Below, piece by piece: positions 52,951 through 61,014 of a DNA stretch of 64,000 bases. A model generated the notes under the pieces. That model made no database searches and was not told the DNA's origin. It saw only the letters and a program-made list of their open reading frames with translations. Within the stretch, counting starts at the first letter, position 1; each line of letters starts with the position of its first letter. Both the position numbers and the translations under genes were made by a program. The stretch comes from Pelagicoccus sp. SDUM812005 (GTDB lineage: Bacteria > Verrucomicrobiota > Verrucomicrobiia > Opitutales > Opitutaceae). The stretch spans positions 62,001 to 126,000 of the forward strand of contig NZ_JARXIA010000002.1 of the NCBI RefSeq assembly GCF_031127875.1. Direction: 5' to 3'.

Positions 52951-53967
52951 CTACCGAACACCAAACGCGTACACAGTCTTGGAGCGAAACACCTGGCCGG
53001 GGCGCAAGGTAGTCGCGGGAAAGTGCCCCTTGTTCGGAGAATCCGGAAAATGCTGCGTCTCCAAGCAGAACCCGTCCCGCTTCTGGTAGACCTTGCCTCC
53101 CTTGCCCGTAAGCGAACCGTCCAAGAAATTTCCGGCGTAAAACTGCACGCCTGGTTCCGTCGTAAATACCTTCATCTCGCGGCCGGACTTCGGATCGTAG
53201 GCAACCGCAGCCAAGCCTAGCTCGCCATACTGCTTATCCAAAACCCAATTGTGGTCATAGCCGCCCAGGCGGCTGATCAAGCTGTCCTCCGAGTCGATCG
53301 TTTCCCCGTAAACCCGAGCCTGGCGAAAATCCATATCCGTCCCTTCAACGCTCTTGATCTCGCCCGTGGGAATACCGCCGTGGTCCGTCGGCGTGAAGAA
53401 CGCAGCATTGATCTGCATCTCATGGTCCAACGGCGACGGCCCATCATGCCCGGCCAAGTTGAAATAGGCATGCTGTGTCGGGTTAAAAACCGTAGCCTTA
53501 TCCGTCGTCGCTTCGTATTCGATCACCCACTCGTTCGCATCCGTCAGCTTGTAAATCACCGACGCATCGAGATTGCCCGGATAGCCCTCCTCGCCATCCG
53601 CGCTGCGATAGGTTAGCTTCATCCCGGTGTATCCATCTCCGGATACAGCTTCGGTCTGCCAAACCACCTTATCGAAACCCTTGAGACCGCCGTGCAAGTG
53701 GTTCTCCCCATTGTTAATCGCCAACCCGGAAACCTCCGACCCATCGAGCTCGAAACGGCCCTTGCCGATCCGGTTTCCATAGCGACCGATGATCGCGCCG
53801 AAATACGCGTCGTTGTGATCCTGATACTCCTCAACCGTTTCGAACCCGAGCGCCACGTCCGCGAAAGCGCCGTCGCGATCCGGTACGTGAATTTTCGATA
53901 CGATTCCCCCGTAGTTAGTGAACGTAAGCTTAAGGCCGTTTTTGTTTTCGAGAGTGAAGAACTCCAT
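52951..53967 (-). CDS. galM: Aldose 1-epimerase (galactose mutarotase)
   Basis: A 338-residue beta-sandwich enzyme interconverting alpha and beta anomers of hexoses. The catalytic histidines are seen in NNGENHLHGGLKGFDK and NPTQHAYFNLAGH, and the catalytic glutamate in CLETQHFPDSPN. No signal peptide, so cytosolic. No gal, xyl or other sugar genes are adjacent. It converges on tsaE and lies downstream of the PIN/TRAM gene. Confidence 0.95.
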   Translation of the reverse strand: MEFFTLENKNGLKLTFTNYGGIVSKIHVPDRDGAFADVALGFETVEEYQDHNDAYFGAIIGRYGNRIGKGRFELDGSEVSGLAINNGENHLHGGLKGFDKVVWQTEAVSGDGYTGMKLTYRSADGEEGYPGNLDASVIYKLTDANEWVIEYEATTDKATVFNPTQHAYFNLAGHDGPSPLDHEMQINAAFFTPTDHGGIPTGEIKSVEGTDMDFRQARVYGETIDSEDSLISRLGGYDHNWVLDKQYGELGLAAVAYDPKSGREMKVFTTEPGVQFYAGNFLDGSLTGKGGKVYQKRDGFCLETQHFPDSPNKGHFPATTLRPGQVFRSKTVYAFGVR

Positions 53968-54115
53968 AAGAGGTTTTTGGGAAGGTTATAAGGCTGAAGA
54001 GTGCATCCGCAGACCCAAAAGTCCGCCGACGCTCCGCATTCTAAGCGCGCACCTCTGGTGGCAAGCACCAAGTCGCCCTACCCAAAGAACGAACCCAGAA
54101 AGGACGGAGCCGCCT

Positions 54116-55120
54116 CTAGCTTCCCTGCCCCAGCATCTTGCCGAACACCATGCGACCCCCGCTGGTCGGAATAATGCTGTCGACCTCGATCAACACATCC
54201 GTCCCCACCAAATCCGCCGCCCCATTGACCACGACCATGGAACCGTCTTCCAGGTAGCCGACTCCCTGACTGTCCTCGCGCCCGGTCTTAACCAAGCGCA
54301 CCGTAACAGCCTGCCCCACCGTTACCTCCTGCGACAACGCCTTGGCGACCCCGAGCATATCGACGAACGGCACGCCCTCCTGCTTGGCCCGTGACGCCAG
54401 CGACTCGCTCACCGTCACCAAGCGGCCCTTCAAGCTGCGCACGATAAAAAGCATCTTCTCCTCCCGGCTCTGCCCCGACTTCAGCTCGCTCTCGTGCAGC
54501 CGTACCTCCACGTGCTCGAAGGCCCTCAGCTCGGCCAAAGTCTTCAACCCCCGCTTGCCGCGGTTTCGCTCTTCCTCGACCGTCGAACTGCCGAGATCGT
54601 TCAGCTCGTCCACCACGAACTTCGGCACGAACAACACATCCACCAACATCCGCGCCGCTACCAATTTCGATACCCGCCCATCTACGAGGGCCGTTTCGTC
54701 CAGCACCGCCAGCGGCACCTCCACCTGCTGCTGGTCGAAACGCACGTAGGGGATCACCAAGTTAAACTCGTCCTTTCCCCGAAGCGCGATGATGGCCCCC
54801 AGGTAGGTCACCGCCACGAAAACGCCTACCCGCGAAATGTAGATTACCTGCGGATCGCCTTCCTCGAAAAGCGGAGAAATCGAGATCAAATGCGACGCCA
54901 AGATGCCCGCCAAAAGACCAAAGGTCAGGGCCGACAGACCGCGCAAGGAGAAGCCCTTCAGCAGGATGTCGATGAGGATCAGCAAGCAGCCGATCAGCAC
55001 CGCCACCGTCATCACCAGCCACACGCTGCCGAGTTCATTGAAGGCGTACCAAACGCCATAGCCGCCCAAGGCGCAGAACGCCAATAGGATAGCACGAAAA
55101 GTGAGTATCGATTGGTTCAT
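54116..55120 (-). CDS. PIN/TRAM-domain membrane protein (YacL-like), atypical active site
   Basis: A 334-residue protein with four N-terminal membrane helices (about 8-28, 32-54, 60-82, 90-112), a PIN nuclease-like domain (about 145-260) and a C-terminal TRAM domain ending GTDVLIEVDSIIPTSGGRMVFGKML, as in Bacillus YacL. The family normally has acidic residues in DTS-IDGR, VDAKL and TND. Here the first is present in changed form (DETALVDGRV), the third region reads REEKML and the TND motif reads VSESL. The nuclease may be inactive or altered. Function of the family is poorly known. Confidence 0.85.
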   Translation of the reverse strand: MNQSILTFRAILLAFCALGGYGVWYAFNELGSVWLVMTVAVLIGCLLILIDILLKGFSLRGLSALTFGLLAGILASHLISISPLFEEGDPQVIYISRVGVFVAVTYLGAIIALRGKDEFNLVIPYVRFDQQQVEVPLAVLDETALVDGRVSKLVAARMLVDVLFVPKFVVDELNDLGSSTVEEERNRGKRGLKTLAELRAFEHVEVRLHESELKSGQSREEKMLFIVRSLKGRLVTVSESLASRAKQEGVPFVDMLGVAKALSQEVTVGQAVTVRLVKTGREDSQGVGYLEDGSMVVVNGAADLVGTDVLIEVDSIIPTSGGRMVFGKMLGQGS

Positions 55121-55215
55121 GGGATGAGTCGTTTCGGACGGGAATGATGGGATGTCCGGCGGGCAATAATAAGAGCCCTAGATATCCCCTTCCTATCGAC
55201 CCGGAACGACCCCAA

Positions 55216-55338
55216 TCAACCGGAAAACATCGTATACAGCAACGCCAAGGCCGGAGCGGCGATGAACCCCGCCATCACCCAATAAATTATTCGCTTGGCG
55301 CGCTTTGCCTCTTCACTGTTTTCTTCCGGCTCTTCCAT
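55216..55338 (-). CDS. Putative 40-residue single-pass membrane protein
   Basis: Starts at ATG 55338 and ends at TGA 55216. The N-terminal 18 residues are acidic then basic (MEEPEENSEEAKRAKR), and the rest is one membrane helix (IIYWVMAGFIAAPALALLY). Charge layout and length fit a real small membrane protein, but the ribosome binding site is weak. It lies in the gap between the PIN/TRAM and tyrA genes. Function unknown. Confidence 0.45.
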   Translation of the reverse strand: MEEPEENSEEAKRAKRIIYWVMAGFIAAPALALLYTMFSG

Positions 55339-55452
55339 CCTACAAATTCTCGCCAAGACGCTAGCAAACAGCCCTTTCCAGTAAAGGACCAAACCGCCGC
55401 CAGCAGAGCAGAACCTCCCAACAACCACACTTTCCAGACCCTTTCCGCCAAC

Positions 55453-56295
55453 GTGTTCCAAACCATCACCATCGTCGCTCCCGGTCTCCTCGGAGCCTCG
55501 CTCGCCATCGCCGCCCACCAAAAAGGCGTGGCCAAGGACGTCACCCTCTGGGCTCGCCGCCAAGAGGCCGTCGACGCCCTTCTCCAGAAGCCCTGGTGCG
55601 CCCGAGCCTCCACCGACCTCGCCGAAGCCTGCCGCGATTCCGAGCTCATCGTGCTCTGCGCCCCCGTCAACCGCATCATCTCCCTCGCCCAGGAAATCGC
55701 CACCTTCGCCACCGGATCCCCCATCGTCACCGACGTCGGCAGCGTCAAGGCCGACATCGTGCACCGCTGCGAAGCCGCCCTCGCCGGCAAAGCCCGCTTC
55801 ATCGGCTCCCACCCCATGGCCGGATCGGAAAAAACCGGCATGGAAAACGCCTGCGGCGACCTCTTCGAGCAACGCAGCTGCTTCGTCACCCCTTCCGCCC
55901 AAGCCGACCCCGAGGCCCTCGCCCAAACCAAAGCCTTCTGGCAAGCCGTCGGCTCCCAAGTCGTGGAAGAATCGCCCGACCGGCACGACGAGATCGTAGC
56001 CCAAGTCAGCCACCTCCCCCACCTGCTGGCCTCCTCGCTCGCCACCTTCCTCGCCACCCGCTGCCCCGACGCCGCCACCTACTGCGGCAACGGCCTGCGC
56101 GACACCACCCGCGTCGCCTCCGGCAGCCCCGAACTCTGGCGCGAGATCGTCGAGCAAAACCGCCCCGAGGTCCTGCGAGCCCTACGCGACTTCCAAGACC
56201 ATCTGCAAACCCTCACCGCAGCCATCGCCAACGAGAGCGACTTCGACCTCCTACAACAACTCGCCGACGGCAAACAATTCCGCGACCAACTTTAA
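55453..56295 (+). CDS. tyrA: Prephenate dehydrogenase
   Basis: A 280-residue NAD(P)-dependent enzyme of tyrosine synthesis. The GTG at 55453 (TITIVAPGLLGASLAIAA) places the nucleotide motif near the start as usual; upstream frame residues look unlike the family and no ATG is suitable. The conserved active-site segments DVGSVKADI, GSHPMAGSEKTG and the later H-rich helix (HDEIVAQVSHLPHLLASSL) are present. No ACT or chorismate mutase domain is attached. It begins the run tyrA-aroA-cmk, common in bacteria. Confidence 0.9.
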   Translation: MFQTITIVAPGLLGASLAIAAHQKGVAKDVTLWARRQEAVDALLQKPWCARASTDLAEACRDSELIVLCAPVNRIISLAQEIATFATGSPIVTDVGSVKADIVHRCEAALAGKARFIGSHPMAGSEKTGMENACGDLFEQRSCFVTPSAQADPEALAQTKAFWQAVGSQVVEESPDRHDEIVAQVSHLPHLLASSLATFLATRCPDAATYCGNGLRDTTRVASGSPELWREIVEQNRPEVLRALRDFQDHLQTLTAAIANESDFDLLQQLADGKQFRDQL

Positions 56296-56324
56296 TAGGC
56301 GGGTCGCCTTTTCGGAAGGCGACC
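56296..56324. repeat. TAGG palindromic element between tyrA and aroA
   Basis: Right after the tyrA stop, TAGGCG leads into a perfect 9-bp stem GGTCGCCTT (56302-56310) / AAGGCGACC (56316-56324). The layout is like the TAGGGC elements at other gene ends. It might also end transcripts, although no T run follows. Confidence 0.55.
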
Positions 56325-56356
56325 ATTACCCGGCACCCAACACCCGGAACCTACCA

Positions 56357-57691
56357 ATGCAAGATCCCTATCCAGTCACACCTTTCACCACGCCCGTCCA
56401 AGGCAGCGTCACCGTGCCCGGCTCCAAAAGCATCACCAACCGAGCCCTCATCATCGCCGCCCTCGCCGACGGCGAAACCCTGCTGCAAAACTGCCTCTTC
56501 TCCGAGGACACCGAGATCATGGTCAAAGCCCTGCAAGACCTCGGCTTCGACGTGCAACCGGATCCCCAGGCCAAGACCATCCGCGTCATCGGCCTCGCCG
56601 GCGAAATCCCCAACAAGAAAGCCGAGCTCTTCGTCGGCAACTCCGGCACCTCCGCTCGCTTCCTCACCGCCTTCCTCTGCCTCAGCCAAGGCGGCGACTA
56701 CATCCTCGACGGCGTCCCGCAAATGCGCAAACGCCCCATCGCCGACCTCGCCGACACCCTCAACCAACTCGGCACCCAGATCGAAACCACCGACGGTTTC
56801 GCCCCGCTGCGCATCCGAGCCAACGGCCTTGCCGGCGGCCGCGCCTCCATCGACGCCTCTTCCTCCAGCCAGTTCGTCTCCGCGCTCGTCATGGCCGCCC
56901 CCTACGCGGAAAGCGGCATCGAGATCGTCATGGAAGACACCTCCGTGCGCCGCAGCTACATCGACATGACCCTGGCCATGCTCAAGCAATTCGGCGTTCC
57001 CAAGTCAGCCCTCTCCGCCTCCGAAGCTGGCTACGCCATCCAGCGCCACACCCCTTACCAAGCCAAGCCCGACGGCTACCTCGTCGAAGGCGACGCCTCC
57101 GCCGCCTCCTACTTCTTCGCCCTTCCCGTAGCCGTCACCGGCGTGCTCGAAATCCACGGCGTCACCCAAGACTCCCTGCAAGGCGACATCGCCTTCTCCG
57201 GCCGCATGGAAGAAGCCGGCGCCTACATCGTCTGGGACAAGCGCTCCGCCACCGTGCACTACGAACCCGGCGCCCAGCCCGAATCCCTCGAAGGCAGCTT
57301 CTACCCCTACTCCGACACCTTCCTCACCGCCGCCGCCATCGCCCCACTCTTCAACGGCACCACCACCATCGAAGAGATCGGCCACACCCGCCACCAAGAG
57401 TGCGACCGCATCGCCGCCATGGCGGACGGCCTGCAACGCGTCGGCCAAAAGGTCTCGGAAACCGAAGGCTCCCTCACCATCACCCCCCAACCACTGCAGC
57501 CCGCCACCATCGCCACCTACCACGACCACCGCGTCGCCATGAGCTTCGGCATCCTCGGCAGCTACGACGCCCTCGGCAACGGCCAAGCCTGGCTGCAAAT
57601 CGAGGATCCCACCTGCTGCAAAAAAACCTTCCCCGACTTCTTCCAAGTCCTGGAAAAGCTGAGACAAGACTCCCTCACAGCCGCCCGGTAG
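56357..57691 (+). CDS. aroA: 3-phosphoshikimate 1-carboxyvinyltransferase (EPSP synthase)
   Basis: A 444-residue enzyme joining PEP to shikimate 3-phosphate. Conserved sites are present: GSKSITNRALI (substrate Lys and Arg), GNSGTSARFLTAF (PEP-site loop), a SSQFVSALVMAAPY segment, the catalytic Asp in YPYSDTFLTAAA and HTRHQECDRI near the end. Normal size. The TAG stop again is the lead of a TAGGGC palindrome. Order with tyrA and cmk supports the call. Confidence 0.96.
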   Translation: MQDPYPVTPFTTPVQGSVTVPGSKSITNRALIIAALADGETLLQNCLFSEDTEIMVKALQDLGFDVQPDPQAKTIRVIGLAGEIPNKKAELFVGNSGTSARFLTAFLCLSQGGDYILDGVPQMRKRPIADLADTLNQLGTQIETTDGFAPLRIRANGLAGGRASIDASSSSQFVSALVMAAPYAESGIEIVMEDTSVRRSYIDMTLAMLKQFGVPKSALSASEAGYAIQRHTPYQAKPDGYLVEGDASAASYFFALPVAVTGVLEIHGVTQDSLQGDIAFSGRMEEAGAYIVWDKRSATVHYEPGAQPESLEGSFYPYSDTFLTAAAIAPLFNGTTTIEEIGHTRHQECDRIAAMADGLQRVGQKVSETEGSLTITPQPLQPATIATYHDHRVAMSFGILGSYDALGNGQAWLQIEDPTCCKKTFPDFFQVLEKLRQDSLTAAR

Positions 57692-57712
57692 GGCTCGACC
57701 GACGGGCGAGCC
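57689..57712. repeat. TAGGGC palindromic element, copy 5
   Basis: TAG (aroA stop) plus GGCTCG (57692-57697) and CGAGCC (57707-57712) form a hairpin. Confidence 0.6.
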
Positions 57713-57742
57713 GCATCAACCCGATCAAACTTTTTCACCCAC

Positions 57743-58411
57743 ATGTCCAAGAAAGACTTCATCATCATCGCCGTCGACGGCGGAGCAGCCGCCGGCAAAA
57801 GCTCCACCTCCCGCGCCCTTAGCCAACGCTTCGACCTCATGCACGTCGATACCGGCTCCTTCTACCGCGCCACTACTGTCAAGCTACTCGAAGCCGGCGT
57901 CGCCCCAGAGTCTGGACCCGCCATGGACGCTGCCCTCGCCGCCCTCGAGCTCGGCACCTACATCGACGAGAACTCCGCCTACATCGTAGTCAACGACTGG
58001 ATACCCGACGAATCCATCCGCAGCGAAGAGGTCAACGCCAACGTCTCCCAATACGCCGCTGTGCCCGAACTGCGCAAATTCCTCTTCGACTACCAACGCG
58101 ACCAAGCCACCATCGCCCGCGAAGAAGGCTTCGCCGGCCTCATCATGGAAGGCCGCGACATCGGCTCCGTCATCTTCCCCGACGCCGACCTGCGCCTCTA
58201 CCTCTACGCCGACCCCGCCAAGCGCGCCGCCCGCCGCGCCGCCGAAGGCCTCACCGACAGCATCGAAAAGCGCGACCATATGGACAGCTCCCGCAAGACC
58301 GCGCCCCTCTCCGTGCCCGAAGGCGCCACCCTCGTCGACTCCTCCGAAATGACCCTCGAAGAAGTCGTCGAACACGTCTCCGAGCTCGTATCCAAGGCCT
58401 ACCTACAATAA
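57743..58411 (+). CDS. cmk: Cytidylate kinase
   Basis: A 222-residue kinase that phosphorylates CMP and dCMP. The P-loop is AVDGGAAAGKSSTSRALS, and the CMP-binding insert follows (VDTGSFYRATTVKLLE, RDIGSVIFPDADLRLYLYA). The C-terminal lid residues KRDHMDSSRKTAPL fit the family. aroA is the usual upstream neighbour; rpsA, often next, is replaced here by a plsC-type gene that begins 2 bp after the cmk stop. Confidence 0.95.
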   Translation: MSKKDFIIIAVDGGAAAGKSSTSRALSQRFDLMHVDTGSFYRATTVKLLEAGVAPESGPAMDAALAALELGTYIDENSAYIVVNDWIPDESIRSEEVNANVSQYAAVPELRKFLFDYQRDQATIAREEGFAGLIMEGRDIGSVIFPDADLRLYLYADPAKRAARRAAEGLTDSIEKRDHMDSSRKTAPLSVPEGATLVDSSEMTLEEVVEHVSELVSKAYLQ

Positions 58412-58413
58412 GC

Positions 58414-59067
58414 ATGCCCGCCAGCTACTCGCCCACCGTCTACCACGCCAGCAAAACCTTTGCCGCCGGCGTGCTCAGCCAGCTCCTCATCGGCGACATC
58501 GAAGGCATGGAAAACGTGCCCGCCACCGGCGGCGTCATCCTCGCCGTCAACCACGCCAGCCACTTCGACCCGCCCCTCATCGGCTGCCTGCTGAAGCGCC
58601 ACATCAACTTCTTCGCCCGCAAAACCCTCTGGATCAACAAAGCCGCCAGCTGGTGGCTCGACAGCGTCGGCACCATCCCCGTCGACCGCGACGGCGACTC
58701 CGACATCAAGGCCATGAAGGCCACCCTCTCCACCCTCAAAAACGGCGGCCTGCTTTCCCTCTTCCCCGAAGGCACCCGCAGCCCCGACGGCACCCTGCAA
58801 TCCGCCAAGCCCGGCATCGGCCTCATTGCCGCCAAGTCCCAGGCCACCGTCATCCCCTGCCGCATCTTCAACTCCAACAAAGTCCTCTCCAAAGGAAAGG
58901 TGCTGCCCAACCTCAACCTCAGCGTGCACATGCGCTACGGCAAGCCTCTCCCCCCCTCCGCCTACGACCCCGGCCGCGAAGCCGGCAAGGAGCGCTACCA
59001 AATCGTAGCCGACCGCATCATGGCCGAAATCGCCAAGCTCACCCGCCCCCGTCCCCCCGCCATCTAA
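58414..59067 (+). CDS. plsC: 1-acyl-sn-glycerol-3-phosphate acyltransferase
   Basis: A 217-residue membrane-associated acyltransferase making phosphatidic acid from lysophosphatidic acid. Motif I NHASHFDPP (HX4D) gives the catalytic His and Asp, motif II-III FARKTLW and FPEGTRSPDG bind the glycerophosphate, and VIPCRIFNS is motif IV. It starts 2 bp after the cmk stop, so the two are coupled, an arrangement seen in several bacterial groups. Confidence 0.9.
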   Translation: MPASYSPTVYHASKTFAAGVLSQLLIGDIEGMENVPATGGVILAVNHASHFDPPLIGCLLKRHINFFARKTLWINKAASWWLDSVGTIPVDRDGDSDIKAMKATLSTLKNGGLLSLFPEGTRSPDGTLQSAKPGIGLIAAKSQATVIPCRIFNSNKVLSKGKVLPNLNLSVHMRYGKPLPPSAYDPGREAGKERYQIVADRIMAEIAKLTRPRPPAI

Positions 59068-59148
59068 TCCTCCTCCAACTCCTCGCCCGTTCCCCCCTCC
59101 GCAACAAAATCCTTCCCTCCGCAAATCCGCATACCTAACATCCCTCCC

Positions 59149-59898
59149 ATGAAAGTGATCACCCGCACCCTCCAAGCCTTGGCCGTCCTCGGAGCCATCG
59201 CTGCCGGCGCGTTCTACTTTCTGGCCAAAGCCGAGTACCAATCCCTCGACACCAACCTGCAGACCCTCAACGCTTCCCTCAAAGCCGAGAAAGCCCGCTC
59301 CCAAAAGCTGCAGAAGGAAAGCGCCGACCAAGCCAAAACCATCGAGTCCCAAGCCGCGGAAATCCAGCGACTCACCGCCGACGCCCTGCTCGCCAACAAC
59401 CAGCTCCTGCAGATCCAACGGGAAAACAAGCGGCTCGCCGACGAACGCGACGCCCAGGATGTCGCCGAACGCCGCCTGCAAAAGGAGAACAGCCGCCTCA
59501 CCCAAGAAGTGAACGTGCTCAAGGCCACCAGCGTTCCCCAAGAGCAAATCGCCAACTACGAACTCGCCATCGCCAACCTCGAGCGCCAAGTCCTCGAACT
59601 CCAGCAAACGCAACCCCTGCAACAAGTTGCGACCTCCCTCCCCACCGCCATCCCCGCCGATCCCTCCCTGCGCGGCAACGTCCTCACCGTCGGCAAAGGA
59701 GCCTCCTTCGTGGTGCTCGACATCGGCTACAGCGACGGCGTTCGCCTGCAAAATGAACTTTACGTGCAGCACGCTGACACACCGATTGCCAAAATACAGG
59801 TCACCGAGGTTAAGGAAAACTTGAGCATCGCCCGAGTTCTGCCAGAGTCCTTGGTCAAGGCCCCGCAAACCGGGGACTCGGTTTCGAGCCTCAACTGA
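59149..59898 (+). CDS. Envelope coiled-coil protein with C-terminal beta domain
   Basis: A 249-residue protein. Residues 6-26 are a signal or membrane anchor, about 30-155 are a long coiled coil with heptad-like Leu/Ala (AEKARSQKLQKESADQAKTI, AEIQRLTADALLANN), and about 172-246 are strands (GNVLTVGKGASFVVLDIGYSDGV, IQVTEVKENLSIARVL) resembling an SH3-like or MreC-type barrel. No precise family. It is likely periplasmic and anchored to the inner membrane. A very small lipoprotein gene follows after 11 bp. Confidence 0.7.
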   Translation: MKVITRTLQALAVLGAIAAGAFYFLAKAEYQSLDTNLQTLNASLKAEKARSQKLQKESADQAKTIESQAAEIQRLTADALLANNQLLQIQRENKRLADERDAQDVAERRLQKENSRLTQEVNVLKATSVPQEQIANYELAIANLERQVLELQQTQPLQQVATSLPTAIPADPSLRGNVLTVGKGASFVVLDIGYSDGVRLQNELYVQHADTPIAKIQVTEVKENLSIARVLPESLVKAPQTGDSVSSLN

Positions 59899-59909
59899 CT
59901 TCTACAACC

Positions 59910-60059
59910 ATGAAAAAGTTCATCTCCATCCTACTCGCCGCCGCGAGCATCTCGTCCCTTTTCTTCGTCACCGGCTGCGCAGACCCAGACGAATCCACCA
60001 TTCCTTGGAGCCGTCCAAAGGACTGGGAAGGCGGCGTTCCCGGCATGGGCAGCAGCTAA
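59910..60059 (+). CDS. Small lipoprotein, 49 residues
   Basis: ATG at 59910 to TAA at 60057-60059 encodes 49 residues. The first 23 form a lipoprotein signal (KKFISILLAAAS, then VTGC with Cys23). The 26-residue mature part is ADPDESTIPWSRPKDWEGG and GVPGMGSS, Trp/Pro/Gly rich. It starts 11 bp after the coiled-coil gene and is closed by a terminator, so the pair forms one unit. I recall similar tiny Trp-Pro lipoproteins in related genomes, but could not check that. Function unknown. Confidence 0.75.
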   Translation: MKKFISILLAAASISSLFFVTGCADPDESTIPWSRPKDWEGGVPGMGSS

Positions 60060-60110
60060 GCCGCACCCACGCACATCCACGAATCACCCAACGATTCGCA
60101 AAATCAAGGA

Positions 60111-60140
60111 ACGGATCTCGCAAGGGATCCGACTTTTTTT
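60111..60140 (+). terminator. Intrinsic terminator after the small lipoprotein gene
   Basis: CGGATCT (60112-60118) pairs with GGATCCG (60125-60131), one wobble, then a run of seven T. Confidence 0.85.
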
Positions 60141-60185
60141 GCCCAGACCCGCAGCGCAGCGCCTCCCCCTTTAGCCTTTCATCGC

Positions 60186-60902
60186 ATGTCCTCCGACAAT
60201 CCATCCCTCACGCCCGAGCCCGGCCACCTCTACGTCGTCGCCACCCCCATCGGCAACCTCGCCGACATCACCGAGCGAGCCCTCTCCCTCCTCTCCAAGG
60301 TCGACTCCATCGCCTGCGAAGACACCCGCACCACCGGCGCCATGCTCACTCGCCTCGAAATCCGACGCCCCCTCTTCGCCTACCACGACCACAACGAAAA
60401 ACGCGCCGCCGACTCCATCGTCGCCAAACTGCAAGCCGGCGAATCCGTAGCCCTCGTATCCGACGCCGGTACCCCCGCGATCTCAGACCCCGGCTTCCGC
60501 GTCGCCCGCGAATGCCAACGACTCGGACTCCCCGTCGTGCCCGTCCCCGGAGCCTGCGCCCTCACCTCCCTGCTCAGCGTCAGCGGACTCCCCACCGACG
60601 CCTTCTTCTTCGCCGGATTCCTCCCGCCCAAATCCGCCGCCCGTCGCCGCTTCTTCGAAGAGTATCGAGATTTCAAGCACACCATCGCCCTCTACGAATC
60701 CACCCATCGCATCGAGAAGATGACTGCCGAGCTCGAAGACTTGCTCGGCCCCGAACGCATCGTCTGCATCGGCCGCGAGCTCACCAAAAAATTCGAAACC
60801 ATCCGCTCCGGCCCCATCTCCCAAATCCGCGAGCAAATGTCCACCGCCAGCAAAAAGGGCGAATTCGTCGTCCTCATCGCCCCCGCCAACTACGAACTGT
60901 AA
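60186..60902 (+). CDS. rsmI: 16S rRNA (cytidine1402-2'-O)-methyltransferase
   Basis: A 238-residue SAM-dependent methyltransferase of the tetrapyrrole methylase fold. The signatures GHLYVVATPIGNLADITERAL, CEDTRTTG, ALVSDAGTPAISDPG and VPGACALTSLLSVSGL are strongly conserved in RsmI. It modifies C1402 in the decoding centre. Normal length; the C-terminal domain is a little shorter than in E. coli RsmI. It is followed by a long inverted repeat and the ppx gene. Confidence 0.96.
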   Translation: MSSDNPSLTPEPGHLYVVATPIGNLADITERALSLLSKVDSIACEDTRTTGAMLTRLEIRRPLFAYHDHNEKRAADSIVAKLQAGESVALVSDAGTPAISDPGFRVARECQRLGLPVVPVPGACALTSLLSVSGLPTDAFFFAGFLPPKSAARRRFFEEYRDFKHTIALYESTHRIEKMTAELEDLLGPERIVCIGRELTKKFETIRSGPISQIREQMSTASKKGEFVVLIAPANYEL

Positions 60903-60905
60903 TCA

Positions 60906-60981
60906 CCCACAAAGAACACGAAGCGACACGAAGTTCCTCAATTTAAAACTACCCTTCGTGTCGCTTCGTGCCCTTCGTGGG
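60906..60981. repeat. Long imperfect inverted repeat between rsmI and ppx
   Basis: Arms 60906-60933 and 60954-60981 (28 nt each) match at 25 of 28 positions and flank a 20-nt centre. The core ACGAAGCGACACGAAG / CTTCGTGTCGCTTCGT resembles 'cttcgtg' interspersed phrases common in this phylum. No T run follows, so it is not a typical terminator. Confidence 0.75.
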
Positions 60982-61014
60982 CCAAAAACCTTACCACCTT
61001 TCTCCTTCCCAACC

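Noticed and set aside
58399-59868. 489-residue open frame antisense to plsC and the coiled-coil gene
   Set aside because: Gly/Val/Asp-rich, crosses two real genes, no start or family signal.
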